Both the position numbers and the translations under genes were made by a program. A DNA stretch of 64,000 nucleotides from Candidatus Palauibacter soopunensis (GTDB lineage Bacteria > Gemmatimonadota > Gemmatimonadetes > Palauibacterales > Palauibacteraceae). A model generated the notes under the pieces. It did not search any database, had not been told where the DNA came from, and worked only from the letters and a program-made list of their open reading frames with translations. Positions 1 to 9,681 of this stretch are shown in pieces. Positions within the stretch are counted from its first letter, which is position 1, and each line of letters starts with the position of its first letter. Where the stretch lies: NCBI RefSeq assembly GCF_947581735.1, contig NZ_CANPVT010000052.1:184880-248879 (forward strand), written 5' to 3'.

Positions 1-2344
1 GATCGAACAGCGCGACCGCCTCCTCCGTCAGCCCGGGGCGCGCCTGACGCAGCGGCGCGAGGTTGTCGAGCACCCAGAACCCGCGGCCGTGGCTCGCGAT
101 CGCCAGTTCGTTGTGCTCCACGATGACGTCCGAGACCGGCAGGTCCGGGAACCCCGGGTTCAACGCCTGCCAGTTCGCCCCGTCGTCGTACGACACGTAC
201 ATGCCGTGCTGCGTCCCGGCGTACAGCAACCCCTCCCGGTTCGGGTCCTCGCGCACCGCGTGCACGTAGGCGTCATCGCGGATCCCGTCCACGATCTTCG
301 TCCACGTCCTCCCGTAGTCGTCCGTCTTCCAGATGTAGGGCGAGACGTCGTTGAGGAGCGGCTTCCGCACGGAGACGTACGCACGACCCGCCTCGAACGC
401 CGACGCGTCGATCTGACTCACGCGGCCGAAGTCCGGCATGTCCGGCGGCGTCACGTTCGTCCACGTCGCGCCGCCGTCGCGCGTCACGTGTACGAGGCCG
501 TCGTCCGACCCCGTCCAGATCACGTCGATGTCCACCTTGCCCGGCCCGACCGAGAAGATCGTCGCATAGACCTCCGGCCCGTTCATGTCCCCGGTGATCG
601 GTCCGCCGGAATGGCCCAGCGTCATGGGGTCGGCGCGGGTGAGGTCGCCGCTGATCGCCTCCCAGTCGTCGCCCCCGTTCGTCGTCCTCCAGAGCCGGTT
701 CGACGATGTGTAGAGAACGTTCGGGTCGATGGGGGAGAAGATGATGGGGAACGTCCACTGCCAGCGCTCCACCATCTCGCTCGCGGGCTCGCCCGAGTAG
801 AACCAGGGATAGGGATTCACCTCTCGCGACGTGCCGAGGCGGCGGTTGTAGCGGTCGAGGTAGCGTCCGTTGTTCGTTCCCGAGAAGAAGACGTCGATAT
901 CCTTCGGGTCCGGCGCGATGTAGCCCGGTTCCCCGCCCCCGGCGCGGTACGCGACCTCCATCGAACCCTCGGTGATGCTCGCGGGCTGCCCGCCGCCGAA
1001 CCCGGGCGCCTCGCCGAAGCCGAACCGGTTCGCGTTCCAGGCCGAGGGCAGGCACAGCGTACTGTTGTCCTGCTGCGAACCGCAGACGTGGAAGGGCACG
1101 TGGGCCGTCGCTACGCCGTGGTAGAACTGGGCGGTCGAGAACTCCTGGTCCGTCCAGTGCTGCCCCGTGTCGAAGCTGACCGCGCCGCCGCCGTCGTTGG
1201 CCACGATGAGGTGCGCGGGATCCTCCGGGCTGATCCAGAAGTCGTGGAAGTCCCCGTGCGTCCCGTTGTTGATGACCTCGTAGGTCTCGCCTCCATCGAT
1301 CGAGTGGAAGAGCGAGGTGTTCTGCACGTACACGACGTCGGGGTCGTGGTGGTCGGCGAACACGTGCGTGTAGTAGAAGGCGCGCTGCCGGATGCGGCGT
1401 TCATCGTTCACCAACTCCCACGTGTCGCCGCCGTTGTCGCTGCGGAACAGCCCCCCGTCCGCGTGCTCGAACATGGCGTACACGCGCTCCGAATCCGCGC
1501 TCGAGACCGCCAGCCCGATCTTCCCCACGACCCCCGACTCCGGCATGCCGGGGTTCCGGGTGATCTCCGTCCACGTGTCGCCCCCGTCGGTGCTCTTGAA
1601 CATCCCGCTTCCGGGCCCCCCGGAGGACATCGTGTATTCCTTGCGGAAGGCCTCCCACAGCGCCACGTAGATCACGTCCGGGTTGTTGCGGTCGAGGGCG
1701 ATGTCCACGGCGCCCGTGCGCTCGTCGCGGAAGAGGATGCGCTCCCACGTATCGCCCCCATCCGTGCTCCGGAAGAGGCCGCGCTCCTCGCTCGGCACGC
1801 TGTATTTCCCGAACGACGCGACATAGACGATGTTCGGATCCGTGGGATGGATGCGAATGTTCGCGATGGCGTCGGATTCGGAGAAGCCAACGTGCTCCCA
1901 CGTCTCGCCCGCGTCCCGGCTCCGGTACACGCCGTCCCCCGGCATGATGTTGCCGCGGATGCAGGTCTCGCCCATGCCGATGAAGACGAGGTCCGGATCG
2001 GTCTCGGAAACGGCGACCGCCCCGACCGACGCCGACGTGATCTTGAAGTCCGTGACCGGGAACCAGTTCTCGCCCCCGTCCGTCGTCTTCCACAGTCCCC
2101 CTCCGGTGGCGCCGAAGTAGCCCTCCAGCGGACGCCCCACGACCCCGCTCGTAGCGATGGAACGCCCGCCCCGGTCGGGACCCAGGTTGCGCCAGCGGTA
2201 TCCCGCCAGGAACGCGGAATCGAGCGTCACCGCCCCGGGGGCGGCCTCCTGCGCCTCCAGCGGGACGGGGCCGCCGGGACCGGCGAACGGTATGAGGAGA
2301 GAGAGTGCCAGCGGTGAAGAGAACAGACGCGGGATGCGGTTCAT
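1..2344 (-). CDS. Secreted sortilin/VPS10-like BNR-repeat beta-propeller protein (partial, C-terminus beyond left edge)
   Basis: About 781 residues are visible from an ATG at 2344 in one open frame to base 1, with no stop, so the C-terminus lies outside the window. The start encodes a signal-peptide-like stretch (MNRIPRLFSSPLALSLLIPF) followed by PLEAQ. Many Asp-box (BNR) motifs recur through the protein, such as STDGGDTW, SDNGGDTW, SIDGGETY, RDGGATW and YDDGANW, typical of a sortilin-like (COG4447) propeller. Such secreted propellers are common in Gemmatimonadota and Bacteroidota; substrates are mostly unknown and I infer none. The opposite strand carries a long open frame that is only a GC-composition shadow. 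Confidence 0.88.
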   Translation of the reverse strand, partial: MNRIPRLFSSPLALSLLIPFAGPGGPVPLEAQEAAPGAVTLDSAFLAGYRWRNLGPDRGGRSIATSGVVGRPLEGYFGATGGGLWKTTDGGENWFPVTDFKITSASVGAVAVSETDPDLVFIGMGETCIRGNIMPGDGVYRSRDAGETWEHVGFSESDAIANIRIHPTDPNIVYVASFGKYSVPSEERGLFRSTDGGDTWERILFRDERTGAVDIALDRNNPDVIYVALWEAFRKEYTMSSGGPGSGMFKSTDGGDTWTEITRNPGMPESGVVGKIGLAVSSADSERVYAMFEHADGGLFRSDNGGDTWELVNDERRIRQRAFYYTHVFADHHDPDVVYVQNTSLFHSIDGGETYEVINNGTHGDFHDFWISPEDPAHLIVANDGGGAVSFDTGQHWTDQEFSTAQFYHGVATAHVPFHVCGSQQDNSTLCLPSAWNANRFGFGEAPGFGGGQPASITEGSMEVAYRAGGGEPGYIAPDPKDIDVFFSGTNNGRYLDRYNRRLGTSREVNPYPWFYSGEPASEMVERWQWTFPIIFSPIDPNVLYTSSNRLWRTTNGGDDWEAISGDLTRADPMTLGHSGGPITGDMNGPEVYATIFSVGPGKVDIDVIWTGSDDGLVHVTRDGGATWTNVTPPDMPDFGRVSQIDASAFEAGRAYVSVRKPLLNDVSPYIWKTDDYGRTWTKIVDGIRDDAYVHAVREDPNREGLLYAGTQHGMYVSYDDGANWQALNPGFPDLPVSDVIVEHNELAIASHGRGFWVLDNLAPLRQARPGLTEEAVALFD

Positions 2345-2430
2345 GGCGTGGCTCCGGGGCGTAGTCGACGACGACGGTTGATCGTCCGTCGAAGATAGAC
2401 GCCGCTTCGGGGGCAGCGGAAGGCGGCCCG

Positions 2431-2772
2431 TCAGCCTCCGTCCGAGCCATCCTCCGGCTGCGTCTCGCCCGTCTCTTCGGCGCTCCCGCACGTCACAATG
2501 ATCTCCATGGGCGAGTAGATGCCGAGCGTGAGCGTCGAAACCAGCTGGTTCAGGAAGGAGATTTTTGTCTCTATGAGAGCCACGCCGTCCTCGCCGCACC
2601 CTGGCTCGGCGTCCACGGCGTCCGGCGCCACGAGACCGCCGGCCCAACTGTCCGCCCACTTGTCCTCGACCTTGCGGGGCCCGGGTTCAACGCCGGTCTT
2701 CACGACTGCATGGTAACTGGCGCAGCCCGCGGACAACGAGGCGGCGATGATCGTAGCGACGAGTCGGTTCAT
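2431..2772 (-). CDS. Bor-family lipoprotein
   Basis: 113 residues. The ATG at 2772 gives a short lipoprotein signal with lipobox LSAGC (Cys17), so the mature protein is probably lipid-anchored. The body resembles the phage lambda Bor family (Lambda_Bor): a region VDAEPGC, then ETKISFLNQLVSTLTLGIYS and a final VTC, matching the Bor pattern of a Phe-Asn-rich segment followed by TLGIY and a C-terminal Cys. Lambda Bor is a small outer-membrane lipoprotein linked to serum resistance; the role of chromosomal copies in environmental bacteria is unclear. A longer frame extends upstream to 2841 but lacks signal-peptide logic. It is divergent from pheA. Confidence 0.78.
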   Translation of the reverse strand: MNRLVATIIAASLSAGCASYHAVVKTGVEPGPRKVEDKWADSWAGGLVAPDAVDAEPGCGEDGVALIETKISFLNQLVSTLTLGIYSPMEIIVTCGSAEETGETQPEDGSDGG

Positions 2773-2897
2773 TGCAGCAGTACCTTTCCCTGCGGTTCGC
2801 GTCATGCGCCCCTCACGGGAACCCGCTCCCCTTCCCTCCAAAGACGATCCAGGGGCGCACGGGTCACGCCGGCCTTGTGACCGGTGTACCTTGCCGG

Positions 2898-3794
2898 ATG
2901 AATGCGATGCGTGGTGGTGCGCGGAAGGTTGCCGCGGAGATCTGGGGAACGGGGAGCGGACGGACCAGGGTCGGCTACCTCGGGCCTCCCGGAACGTTCA
3001 GCGAGCAGGCGGCGCGGCGTTACGATCCGATGGCGCGTCACGTGCCGTTCGGGGACATCGAGAGCGTCGTGCGTGCGGCGGAGGAAAAGGAGATCGACGA
3101 GGCGCTCGTCCCGCTGGAGAACAGCACGGAAGGCCCCGTCACCTCGACGACCGACCTCCTCGTCCACCGGACGGACCTTCGGATCCGGCGTGAAGTCGTC
3201 CTTCCGATCCACCTTTGTCTGCTGACGGAGGGCGGCGTCGACTTCGACGAAGTACGGATCGTCTATTCCCATCCGCAGGCGATCGCCCAGTGCCGGGACT
3301 ACCTGGCGCGCAAACTTCCGAATGCGGCAACCATGGCCTCGCTGAGCACGGTGAGGGCCGTGGAGGACATGCAGATCGAAGGGCCGGGAGCGGCGGCCAT
3401 ATCGAGTTGGCGCGCGGCCGAGGTTCTCCACGCCTTCGTGCGGGAAGGCCACATCGAGGACGTCCCGGGGAACCGCACCCGGTTCGTCGTGCTGGCGCCC
3501 AGGGATCACGAGCCGACGGGGAAGGACAAGACCTCGATCTGCTTCGACTTCGCGGCGGACGGTCCGGGCACGCTCTACCAGGCGCTCGGCGAGCTGGCGA
3601 ACCGGCGCATCAACATGCTGAAGATCGAATCGCGCCCCGAGAAGAGCAGCCTGGGACGGTACATCTTCCTCATCGATTTCGAGGGGCACCGTATGGACCC
3701 CTTCGTAGGGGAAGCCCTGGACCGGATCAGGGAGCGCGCGTCGTCCTTCAAGATCCTGGGGTCCTATCCCAGGGCGTCCGATCCGGCCCAGTAG
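2898..3794 (+). CDS. pheA: Prephenate dehydratase (monofunctional, with ACT domain)
   Basis: 298 residues from the ATG at 2898; a second ATG lies at 2904. Converts prephenate to phenylpyruvate in phenylalanine biosynthesis in the cytoplasm. The N-terminal catalytic domain begins with VGYLGPPGTFSEQAA, followed by VPLENSTEGPV and the TRF signature NRTRFVVLAP. The C-terminal ACT domain starts at KTSICFDF and carries the ESRP motif (KIESRPEKSS), which in this family binds phenylalanine for feedback inhibition. No chorismate mutase domain is fused. The frame stays open upstream to 2772, but that extension has no family similarity. Confidence 0.95.
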   Translation: MNAMRGGARKVAAEIWGTGSGRTRVGYLGPPGTFSEQAARRYDPMARHVPFGDIESVVRAAEEKEIDEALVPLENSTEGPVTSTTDLLVHRTDLRIRREVVLPIHLCLLTEGGVDFDEVRIVYSHPQAIAQCRDYLARKLPNAATMASLSTVRAVEDMQIEGPGAAAISSWRAAEVLHAFVREGHIEDVPGNRTRFVVLAPRDHEPTGKDKTSICFDFAADGPGTLYQALGELANRRINMLKIESRPEKSSLGRYIFLIDFEGHRMDPFVGEALDRIRERASSFKILGSYPRASDPAQ

Positions 3795-3799
3795 GGTCC

Positions 3800-3821
3800 G
3801 GCCCCGCAGGATTCCGGGGCC
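3800..3821. terminator. Hairpin between convergent pheA and amidase genes
   Basis: A 7-bp perfect stem, GGCCCCG at 3800-3806 with CGGGGCC at 3815-3821, encloses an 8-nt loop in the 45-base gap between two convergent stop codons. There is no U-tract on either side, so it may act only as a weak bidirectional terminator or as an mRNA 3'-end stabiliser. Confidence 0.45.
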
Positions 3822-3839
3822 CCGTAGCGTTCGGATCCG

Positions 3840-5231
3840 CTATGAGGGGACCCGCGGCGGCGTTCCCAGTCGCGTCAGGTTCGTCCCGAGGACCGCCTCC
3901 GCGGCGGCCGCCTGCGCGAGGAGCCTCAGGTCCCCGCCGGAGGGTCCCATCAGCTGCAGACCGACGGGCATGCCCTCTCCGTCCAGCCCGGCCGGGAGCG
4001 AGATCGCGCACATGTCGAGCATGCTGGCCGGGCACGTGCCGGAAAGCATGAGCCGGTTCGCGTCGCGGTACGCGCCGAGGCGCGACAGGGCAGCAAGCGG
4101 CGGCGGCGCGATCGGCAGGGTGGGCGTCGCCAGGAGGTCCACGCGCTCCGCGATCAGTCGGGCGTGGGCCCGCGCGGACAGGTGGCGGCGCGCGTCAAGG
4201 GCGGCCAGGTAGTCGACCGCCCGCACGTCGCCCGCCGCCCCCAGCCGCTTGCCGATGATCGAGTGCAGCAGCGGAATCCACTCCGGCAGTTCACGTTCCA
4301 GAAACCCCAGGAACTCCGGCTGCACGATCCGGCCGTCGAAGTAGCGCTCCCCTGCTTCGTCGAGTTCGGGCACGTCGATGTCGAGGAGCGTCGCACCGGC
4401 GGCCTCGAGCTCGGCGAGCGCGCCCCGAACGACGGCCGCGATATCGGGCTCCGCGCCAGTCCACAGGCGGGATGCCGGGACCCCGATCCGCAGTCCGGAT
4501 ACCCCCTCGGACAGGGATCCCGCGGGCTCGCGGTCGGATCCCGCCGGAGGGTCGAGGGAGAGGAAGGCATGCCGAAGGTCCCCCACGGTGTGGGTGAGCA
4601 ACCCGACCGTGTCGAGCGTCGTGCTGAGGGGGACGACGCCGGTGGTCGGCCAGCGGCCGGTCGTCGGCCGCATGCCGACCACGCCGGTCGCCGAGGCGGG
4701 GATGCGGATGGAGCCGCCCGTGTCGGAGCCGAGGGCGATGCGCGCCGAACCCTCCCAGAGGCTCACCCCGGCGCCAGCGGACGACCCCCCCGGGGCCCGG
4801 TGTTCATCGGGATCCCACGGATTGACGGGCGTCCCCGTGTTGGGGTTGAGACCCACGGCGCCGAAGGCGAACTCCACCGTGTGGGTCTTGCCGGTGAACA
4901 CGGCCCCTCGGCGCCGGAGGGATCGGACCAGGAAGCCCTCGGACCACGCCGGAAGCGGCCGCTTCGTGCCGGCGGACAGCGGATATCCGTCGAGTGCATA
5001 AAGATCCTTTACGGACACCATGACACCGGCGAGGGGACCGGGATCTTCACCTCTCGAGGCTACCTGGTCGACGGTGGCGGCCCGCTCCCGGATCGCCGCG
5101 GGATCGAAGGCGACGTACGCGTCCAGATCGCTTGCCGCCTGGCGCCGGATCGCCGCCTCCGCCTCGCGGCGCGCGCGCCCTTCGCCGCGCCGCACCTGCG
5201 CCGCGATCTCTTGAAGCGACGGCCGGTTCAC
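3840..5231 (-). CDS. Amidase signature family hydrolase (GatA/AtzF-like)
   Basis: 463 residues. Amidase-signature enzymes hydrolyse carboxamides with a Ser-cisSer-Lys triad. All three elements are visible: Lys75 in VSVKDLYAL, the cis-Ser around Ser150 in APGGSSAGAG, and nucleophile Ser174 in SDTGGSIRIPA. The glycine/serine-rich signature is complete and the length is normal. The substrate cannot be read from sequence. A role as the glutaminyl/aspartyl-tRNA amidotransferase A subunit is unlikely without gatB or gatC beside it, and the C-terminal half differs from typical GatA. Convergent with pheA; no operon partner. Confidence 0.88.
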   Translation of the reverse strand: MNRPSLQEIAAQVRRGEGRARREAEAAIRRQAASDLDAYVAFDPAAIRERAATVDQVASRGEDPGPLAGVMVSVKDLYALDGYPLSAGTKRPLPAWSEGFLVRSLRRRGAVFTGKTHTVEFAFGAVGLNPNTGTPVNPWDPDEHRAPGGSSAGAGVSLWEGSARIALGSDTGGSIRIPASATGVVGMRPTTGRWPTTGVVPLSTTLDTVGLLTHTVGDLRHAFLSLDPPAGSDREPAGSLSEGVSGLRIGVPASRLWTGAEPDIAAVVRGALAELEAAGATLLDIDVPELDEAGERYFDGRIVQPEFLGFLERELPEWIPLLHSIIGKRLGAAGDVRAVDYLAALDARRHLSARAHARLIAERVDLLATPTLPIAPPPLAALSRLGAYRDANRLMLSGTCPASMLDMCAISLPAGLDGEGMPVGLQLMGPSGGDLRLLAQAAAAEAVLGTNLTRLGTPPRVPS

Positions 5232-5439
5232 GACGCCGTCAGCCCAGGCAGCCGGCGCACCGCTGGAGGACGTACTTCAGCCAGCATATCGATTCCGTTC
5301 CTTTGTCCAACCGCAGGGCATACCGCGACCTCGGAAGGTCGGGGGGCGCCGCAAGTTGCGTGGGCACCGTTCGAGCACACAAACTGCGGAACCTCGGACG
5401 GTGGCTGCCGGCCGAGTATCCTCCGCGAGGAGACTGTCC

Positions 5440-7740
5440 ATGGTGGGGCTGGCGAAGGACCTCTTCGAACGTCGCGTTCCCCATGTTCTCGCCATCTACG
5501 CCGGCGCCTCGTGGGGATTCGTGGAGGTCGTCAACTTCCTGGTCGACGAATTCCTCCTCTCACCGCATTGGACGCGCGTGGCGCTGCTCCTGGTGCTGCT
5601 CCTCTTCCCGAGCGTGCTCCTGCTCGCCTGGTTCCACGGCCGGCAGGGGCGGGACGAGGTTCCGCTGCTCGAGAAGATCGGGATTCCCGCCAATCTGGTC
5701 GTCGCGCTCGTCGTCCTCGTGCTCGTCTTCGGGGGACGGGACCTCGGGGCGGCGACCACGTCCGTGACCGTCGAAACGGAGGACGGAGAGACCCTCGAGC
5801 GCGTCATACCGAAGGCCGAGTTTCGGAAGCGGACGGCGATCTTCCCTTTCGACATCGGTCCTGGTCTGGGCGAGGACGAGACGTGGCTCGCCTACATGGC
5901 GCCGATGGCCATGCAGGTGGACCTGAGCGCGGACGAGTTCTTCGAACCGATTCCTGCCGCCCTGTTCACCACGCGCCTGTGGGAACGCGGCTTCCCCAGC
6001 CTGCTCGACGTACCGCTGGCGCTCAAACGCGAGGTCTCGGAGGAGGTTTACGCGGCCTTCATCGCCAGCGGCGGGATCGAGCGCGGAGAGGGAGGCTACC
6101 GCATCACGCTGACCCTGCACGAGACGGCGAGCGGCTCGCAGATCAGCGCGACGGTGCACGAAGGGCCGGATATCCTGGGGCTCGTCGACGAGATGTCCGT
6201 CGCGCTCGCCGAGGGTCTCGGTATTCCGGATCGAGACGGCGTCGAAGACCTCCCCGCGCGTGAGCGGTTGACCGCGACCGACGCCGCATGGGAAGCCTAC
6301 GGGCGTGGCACGGCGGCAGTACTCGTTGAGCCGCCGGACCTGGGGGCCGCGCTCAGGGAAGTGCGCGCCGCGGCCGAACTCGATCCGACGTTCACGCTGG
6401 CTCAGCACCAGCTCGCCGTCATGCTGCTGGCCAGCAACCGTCCCGCGGAGGCCGTTCCCGCGATCCAGGCGGCGGTCGACCACCTGTACCGGCTGCCGGA
6501 GCGCTTCCACTTCCTCGTGAAATCGGACTACTACTTCCTCACGCAGCAGCCGGAGAAGGCGTGGGCTGTCGTCGAGATGTGGGTCGAACTCCATCCGGAG
6601 GATCCAAACGCGCTCCGCAACTACAGCTTCGTTCAACTGCTGCGCGGGGACCTCGAGGGGCTGATCCGGACGCTGGAAAGGCTGTACCGCGTGAGCCCCG
6701 CCGAGCACTCGCTTCTCAGACAGATCGCCGACGCTCAACTCGAACTCGGGAGGCAGGACGAGGCGCGGGAGACGCTCGCGCGATACGTGGAACGGTTCCC
6801 GGAGGATCACACTGGCTACGTGGCCCTGGCCGGGCTCGAGCGGCGTAGCGGGGCGCACGATACCGCACGGGAATACCTGGAGCGGGCGATCATCATCGAA
6901 CCGGTCCGACCGGAACTGGCGAGTCGACTCGCGTCGCTCGATCTCGTTGTGGGGCGGTTTGATGAGGCCTTGGCGGGACACGACCGGGCGCTCGACCTGG
7001 CGCGCGGCGCGCTGCAGCGGGCCGAGGCGCTGGAGGGGATGGTCGCGTACTACCGCTTCCGCGGGCAGATGGAAGACGCGATCCGGACGGCGGACGCCCG
7101 GTTCGACGCGCTCGCTGCCGTGATGACGCCCGCGCTGATGGCGGAGGATCGGCTTGAACTCATCGACCTCTACGTCGACGCCGGGCGGCAGGACGACGCC
7201 GAGGCCCTGTTCGAGGAACTGGAGGCCACGCTTCAGCCGCCCATCGCCGACTTCTCGGTCCCCCACTTCAGGATTCACGTCGCGCTCGGCGCGGAAGACG
7301 TGAGCCGGGCCCGGGCCGCCTACGACGCCGCTCTCGACGCGATGGAGACCCTCGACGTCGGGTTGCAGCGCGCCATGCTGACCGGCGATCTGGGCCGGAT
7401 CGACGAACTCGCCGGCGACTACGAGTCGGCCGTCCTCAACTACCGGGAGTCGATGGCCCTGGATGGCGACCGGAACATGCACCGCCAGGCCGGATCCGCG
7501 CTCCGAAAGGCGGGCCGGCTGGAGGAAGCCGAAGCGGAACTGAGGGAGGCGCTCCGCCTGCGACCCGCGGACCCGCACGCCCACCTCGAGATGGCGCGGG
7601 TACTCGAAGCACGCGGGGACATGTCCGGCGCCGTGGAACACCTGCGCAGCGCCCTCGCGGCCTGGGAACCCGCCGACGAAGCGTTCGAACCCGCCCGCGA
7701 CGCGCGCGCCAAGCTGCAGGCGCTCGACGGGGCCGGCTGA
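5440..7740 (+). CDS. Membrane-anchored TPR-repeat protein
   Basis: 766 residues. The ATG at 5440 is chosen because it follows a GAGGAG ribosome-binding site and begins the conserved segment MVGLAKDLFERRVPHVLAIY; the frame is open upstream to 5356. Two hydrophobic helices (about residues 43-67 and 80-100) anchor the N-terminus. Next comes a region of about 150 residues (AIFPFDIGPGLGEDE) resembling the sensor parts of CadC/TolB-like TPR proteins, then about eight tetratricopeptide repeats to the end (for example AEAELREALRLRPADPHAHL). This architecture is common in Gemmatimonadota, often near kinases or cyclases. It is probably a scaffold for protein interactions; no catalytic motif is seen. 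Confidence 0.82.
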   Translation: MVGLAKDLFERRVPHVLAIYAGASWGFVEVVNFLVDEFLLSPHWTRVALLLVLLLFPSVLLLAWFHGRQGRDEVPLLEKIGIPANLVVALVVLVLVFGGRDLGAATTSVTVETEDGETLERVIPKAEFRKRTAIFPFDIGPGLGEDETWLAYMAPMAMQVDLSADEFFEPIPAALFTTRLWERGFPSLLDVPLALKREVSEEVYAAFIASGGIERGEGGYRITLTLHETASGSQISATVHEGPDILGLVDEMSVALAEGLGIPDRDGVEDLPARERLTATDAAWEAYGRGTAAVLVEPPDLGAALREVRAAAELDPTFTLAQHQLAVMLLASNRPAEAVPAIQAAVDHLYRLPERFHFLVKSDYYFLTQQPEKAWAVVEMWVELHPEDPNALRNYSFVQLLRGDLEGLIRTLERLYRVSPAEHSLLRQIADAQLELGRQDEARETLARYVERFPEDHTGYVALAGLERRSGAHDTAREYLERAIIIEPVRPELASRLASLDLVVGRFDEALAGHDRALDLARGALQRAEALEGMVAYYRFRGQMEDAIRTADARFDALAAVMTPALMAEDRLELIDLYVDAGRQDDAEALFEELEATLQPPIADFSVPHFRIHVALGAEDVSRARAAYDAALDAMETLDVGLQRAMLTGDLGRIDELAGDYESAVLNYRESMALDGDRNMHRQAGSALRKAGRLEEAEAELREALRLRPADPHAHLEMARVLEARGDMSGAVEHLRSALAAWEPADEAFEPARDARAKLQALDGAG

Positions 7741-7836
7741 CGGGCGCGCCACGCGTCGGAGGAGAGCGATCCGACCTGCGCTGGCAGCGAAGCTCTCGCT
7801 AACGCGTTGGCGAGCCGCCTCCGCGCTACCTGAGAA

Positions 7837-9681
7837 TCAGGCGTCGCGCAACACGGCGGCGGCGCGGTCGACGTCGTTTCCGGGGGTGCTGATGAGGGCG
7901 CCCGCGGCATGAGGCCGCACCGCTTGCAGCACCGCGCGCGCGGCGGCGACGCCTTCGCGCGCGGCCGCCTCGGCGCCTCGCGCCTGCGCGCCCGCCATGC
8001 GTTCCAGCAAGTCGAGCGGTACGTCGACTCCGGGCACCTCGTGCGCCAGGAACTCGGCGTTCTCCAGCGATAGCGGAGGCCAGAGACCCACGAGGAGCGG
8101 CACACCGAAGCCTTCGATCTCGCGCGCGAAGGCGAGGAACTTCTCCGGATCGAAGATGGGCTGCGTGACGGCAAAATCCGCGCCCGCCTCGGCCTTCCAG
8201 GCGAAACGCCGGATCTCCTCCTCCGGGTCGACGGCGCCCGGATTCGCGGCGACCCCCTTCACGAACGAGGTCGGGGCGCCGATCGAACTCCCCCCCGGAT
8301 CGAGCCCGAGGTTCAACTGCCGGACGATGTTCGTGAGTCCTATGCTGTCGATATCGTATACGCCACCCGTGTCGTAGGGGCCGCCGCGCGGTGGGTCGCC
8401 CGTGATGAGGAAGACATTGCGGACGCCGGCCGCGGCGGCGCCGAGGAGGTCGCTCAGCATGCCGAGCATGTTGCGGTCGCGGCAGCTGTAGTGCGGGACG
8501 GTCTCCATGCCGAGTTCGCGCTCGATGACGATGGCGGCGGGGAGCGAGGCGATGCGGCTCCGGTGCGCCGGGCCGTCAACGATGTGGACGGCGTGCACGC
8601 CGGCGTCGCGGGGCCGGCCGGCTCCCGCCACCAGATCACTCGGATCCCACCCGTGGGGCGGCGTCAACTCAACCGCCCCGACGAACTCGCCGAGCGCGAG
8701 ACGGCGTCCGAGTGCGGAGCGGCCAGCGAGCGGCGGCGGCTCGGTCGCCGACCGGCCGGCGGCCTCGCTCGGAGCGGAGACCGACACGCGAGCCGGCCCT
8801 GGGCCGTCGGTCCCGAGCAGCGTCGCGGTGAGGCGCGTGTGTTCGGGCGACGTGCCGCAGCAGCCTCCGACGAAGCGCGCGCCCGCCGCCGCCATGCGTC
8901 GGGAATAACGGGCCATGTACTCGGGACTCGCGAGATAGATCTTCCGGTCGCCGATGTCGCGGGGCAGCCCCGCGTTGGGCAACGCCGACACCGGCCGCGA
9001 CGTGGCCGCCACCATGCGCTCTACCCCGAACAGCATGGAGGAGGGACCGACCGAACAGTTGAGGCCGATGACGTCCGCGCCGGCCAGCTCCAGCGCGGCT
9101 GCCGCGGCTTCGATCGTGGCACCGTACTCCGTGTGGCCCGCGTCTCCGAACGTCATCTGCGCGAAGACCGGCGCCGCCCCCGCGACCTTCCGCACCGCCC
9201 GCACCGCCTGCAGGAGTTCGTCGAGGTCGGAGAACGTCTCGAGCATGAAACCGTCGACGCCGCCCTCCGCGAGCCCGGCGACCTGTCTCCCGAAGAGGTC
9301 GGCCGCCTCATCCACCGACGTGGGGCCCCACGGTTCGATGCGGATGCCAAGCGGACCGATGGCCCCGAGGACCTCGGCGCGCCCGCCGGCCGTCTGCCGG
9401 GCCAGGCGCGCCGCCGCCACGTTGATCTCGTGCGCGGACGGTTCGAGGCCGAACGGCTCGAGCTTGACGGGGTTCGCGCCGAAGGTGTTGGTCTCGATGA
9501 GTTGCGCCCCGGCCCGCACGTAGTCGGCGTGGACGCCCAGCACCCGGTCGGGCTCCGTGAGGTTCAGTTCGTCGTAGCACTGGTTCACGAACACGCCGCT
9601 CTCGTAGAGCACCGTCCCCATGGCGCCATCGATCAGATGGACCCCGTCTCCCTCGATCCACTCCCGCAGCCGGTCGCTCAT
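7837..9681 (-). CDS. Bifunctional homocysteine S-methyltransferase / 5,10-methylenetetrahydrofolate reductase
   Basis: 614 residues. Residues 1 to about 300 are a homocysteine methyltransferase domain ([16 protein letters not shown]; zinc ligands Cys209 in IGLNCSVG and Cys274/Cys275 in [11 protein letters not shown]). Residues from about 330 are a MetF-type flavoprotein domain ([33 protein letters not shown]). This is the domain order of Bacillus YitJ. It should make methyltetrahydrofolate and also methylate homocysteine. The ATG at 9681 overlaps the metH stop by 4 nt (ATGA), so translation is probably coupled. It presumably supplies methyl-THF to MetH and shares the SAM-II leader. Two homocysteine-methylating domains thus sit in one operon. 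Confidence 0.92.
   Translation of the reverse strand: MSDRLREWIEGDGVHLIDGAMGTVLYESGVFVNQCYDELNLTEPDRVLGVHADYVRAGAQLIETNTFGANPVKLEPFGLEPSAHEINVAAARLARQTAGGRAEVLGAIGPLGIRIEPWGPTSVDEAADLFGRQVAGLAEGGVDGFMLETFSDLDELLQAVRAVRKVAGAAPVFAQMTFGDAGHTEYGATIEAAAAALELAGADVIGLNCSVGPSSMLFGVERMVAATSRPVSALPNAGLPRDIGDRKIYLASPEYMARYSRRMAAAGARFVGGCCGTSPEHTRLTATLLGTDGPGPARVSVSAPSEAAGRSATEPPPLAGRSALGRRLALGEFVGAVELTPPHGWDPSDLVAGAGRPRDAGVHAVHIVDGPAHRSRIASLPAAIVIERELGMETVPHYSCRDRNMLGMLSDLLGAAAAGVRNVFLITGDPPRGGPYDTGGVYDIDSIGLTNIVRQLNLGLDPGGSSIGAPTSFVKGVAANPGAVDPEEEIRRFAWKAEAGADFAVTQPIFDPEKFLAFAREIEGFGVPLLVGLWPPLSLENAEFLAHEVPGVDVPLDLLERMAGAQARGAEAAAREGVAAARAVLQAVRPHAAGALISTPGNDVDRAAAVLRDA

Noticed and set aside
89..2317. 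742-residue open frame on the plus strand opposite the BNR protein
   Set aside because: Arg/Val/His-rich sequence with no domains; it is the GC-composition shadow of the minus-strand gene, which has clear Asp-box repeats and a signal peptide.
5560..7752. 730-residue minus-strand frame opposite the TPR gene
   Set aside because: No recognisable domain; the plus strand has transmembrane helices, TPR repeats and a good ribosome-binding site.
7741..7836. Possible terminator between the TPR gene and the convergent methyltransferase gene
   Set aside because: Only short stems such as AGCGA/TCGCT with no U-tract; too weak to list.
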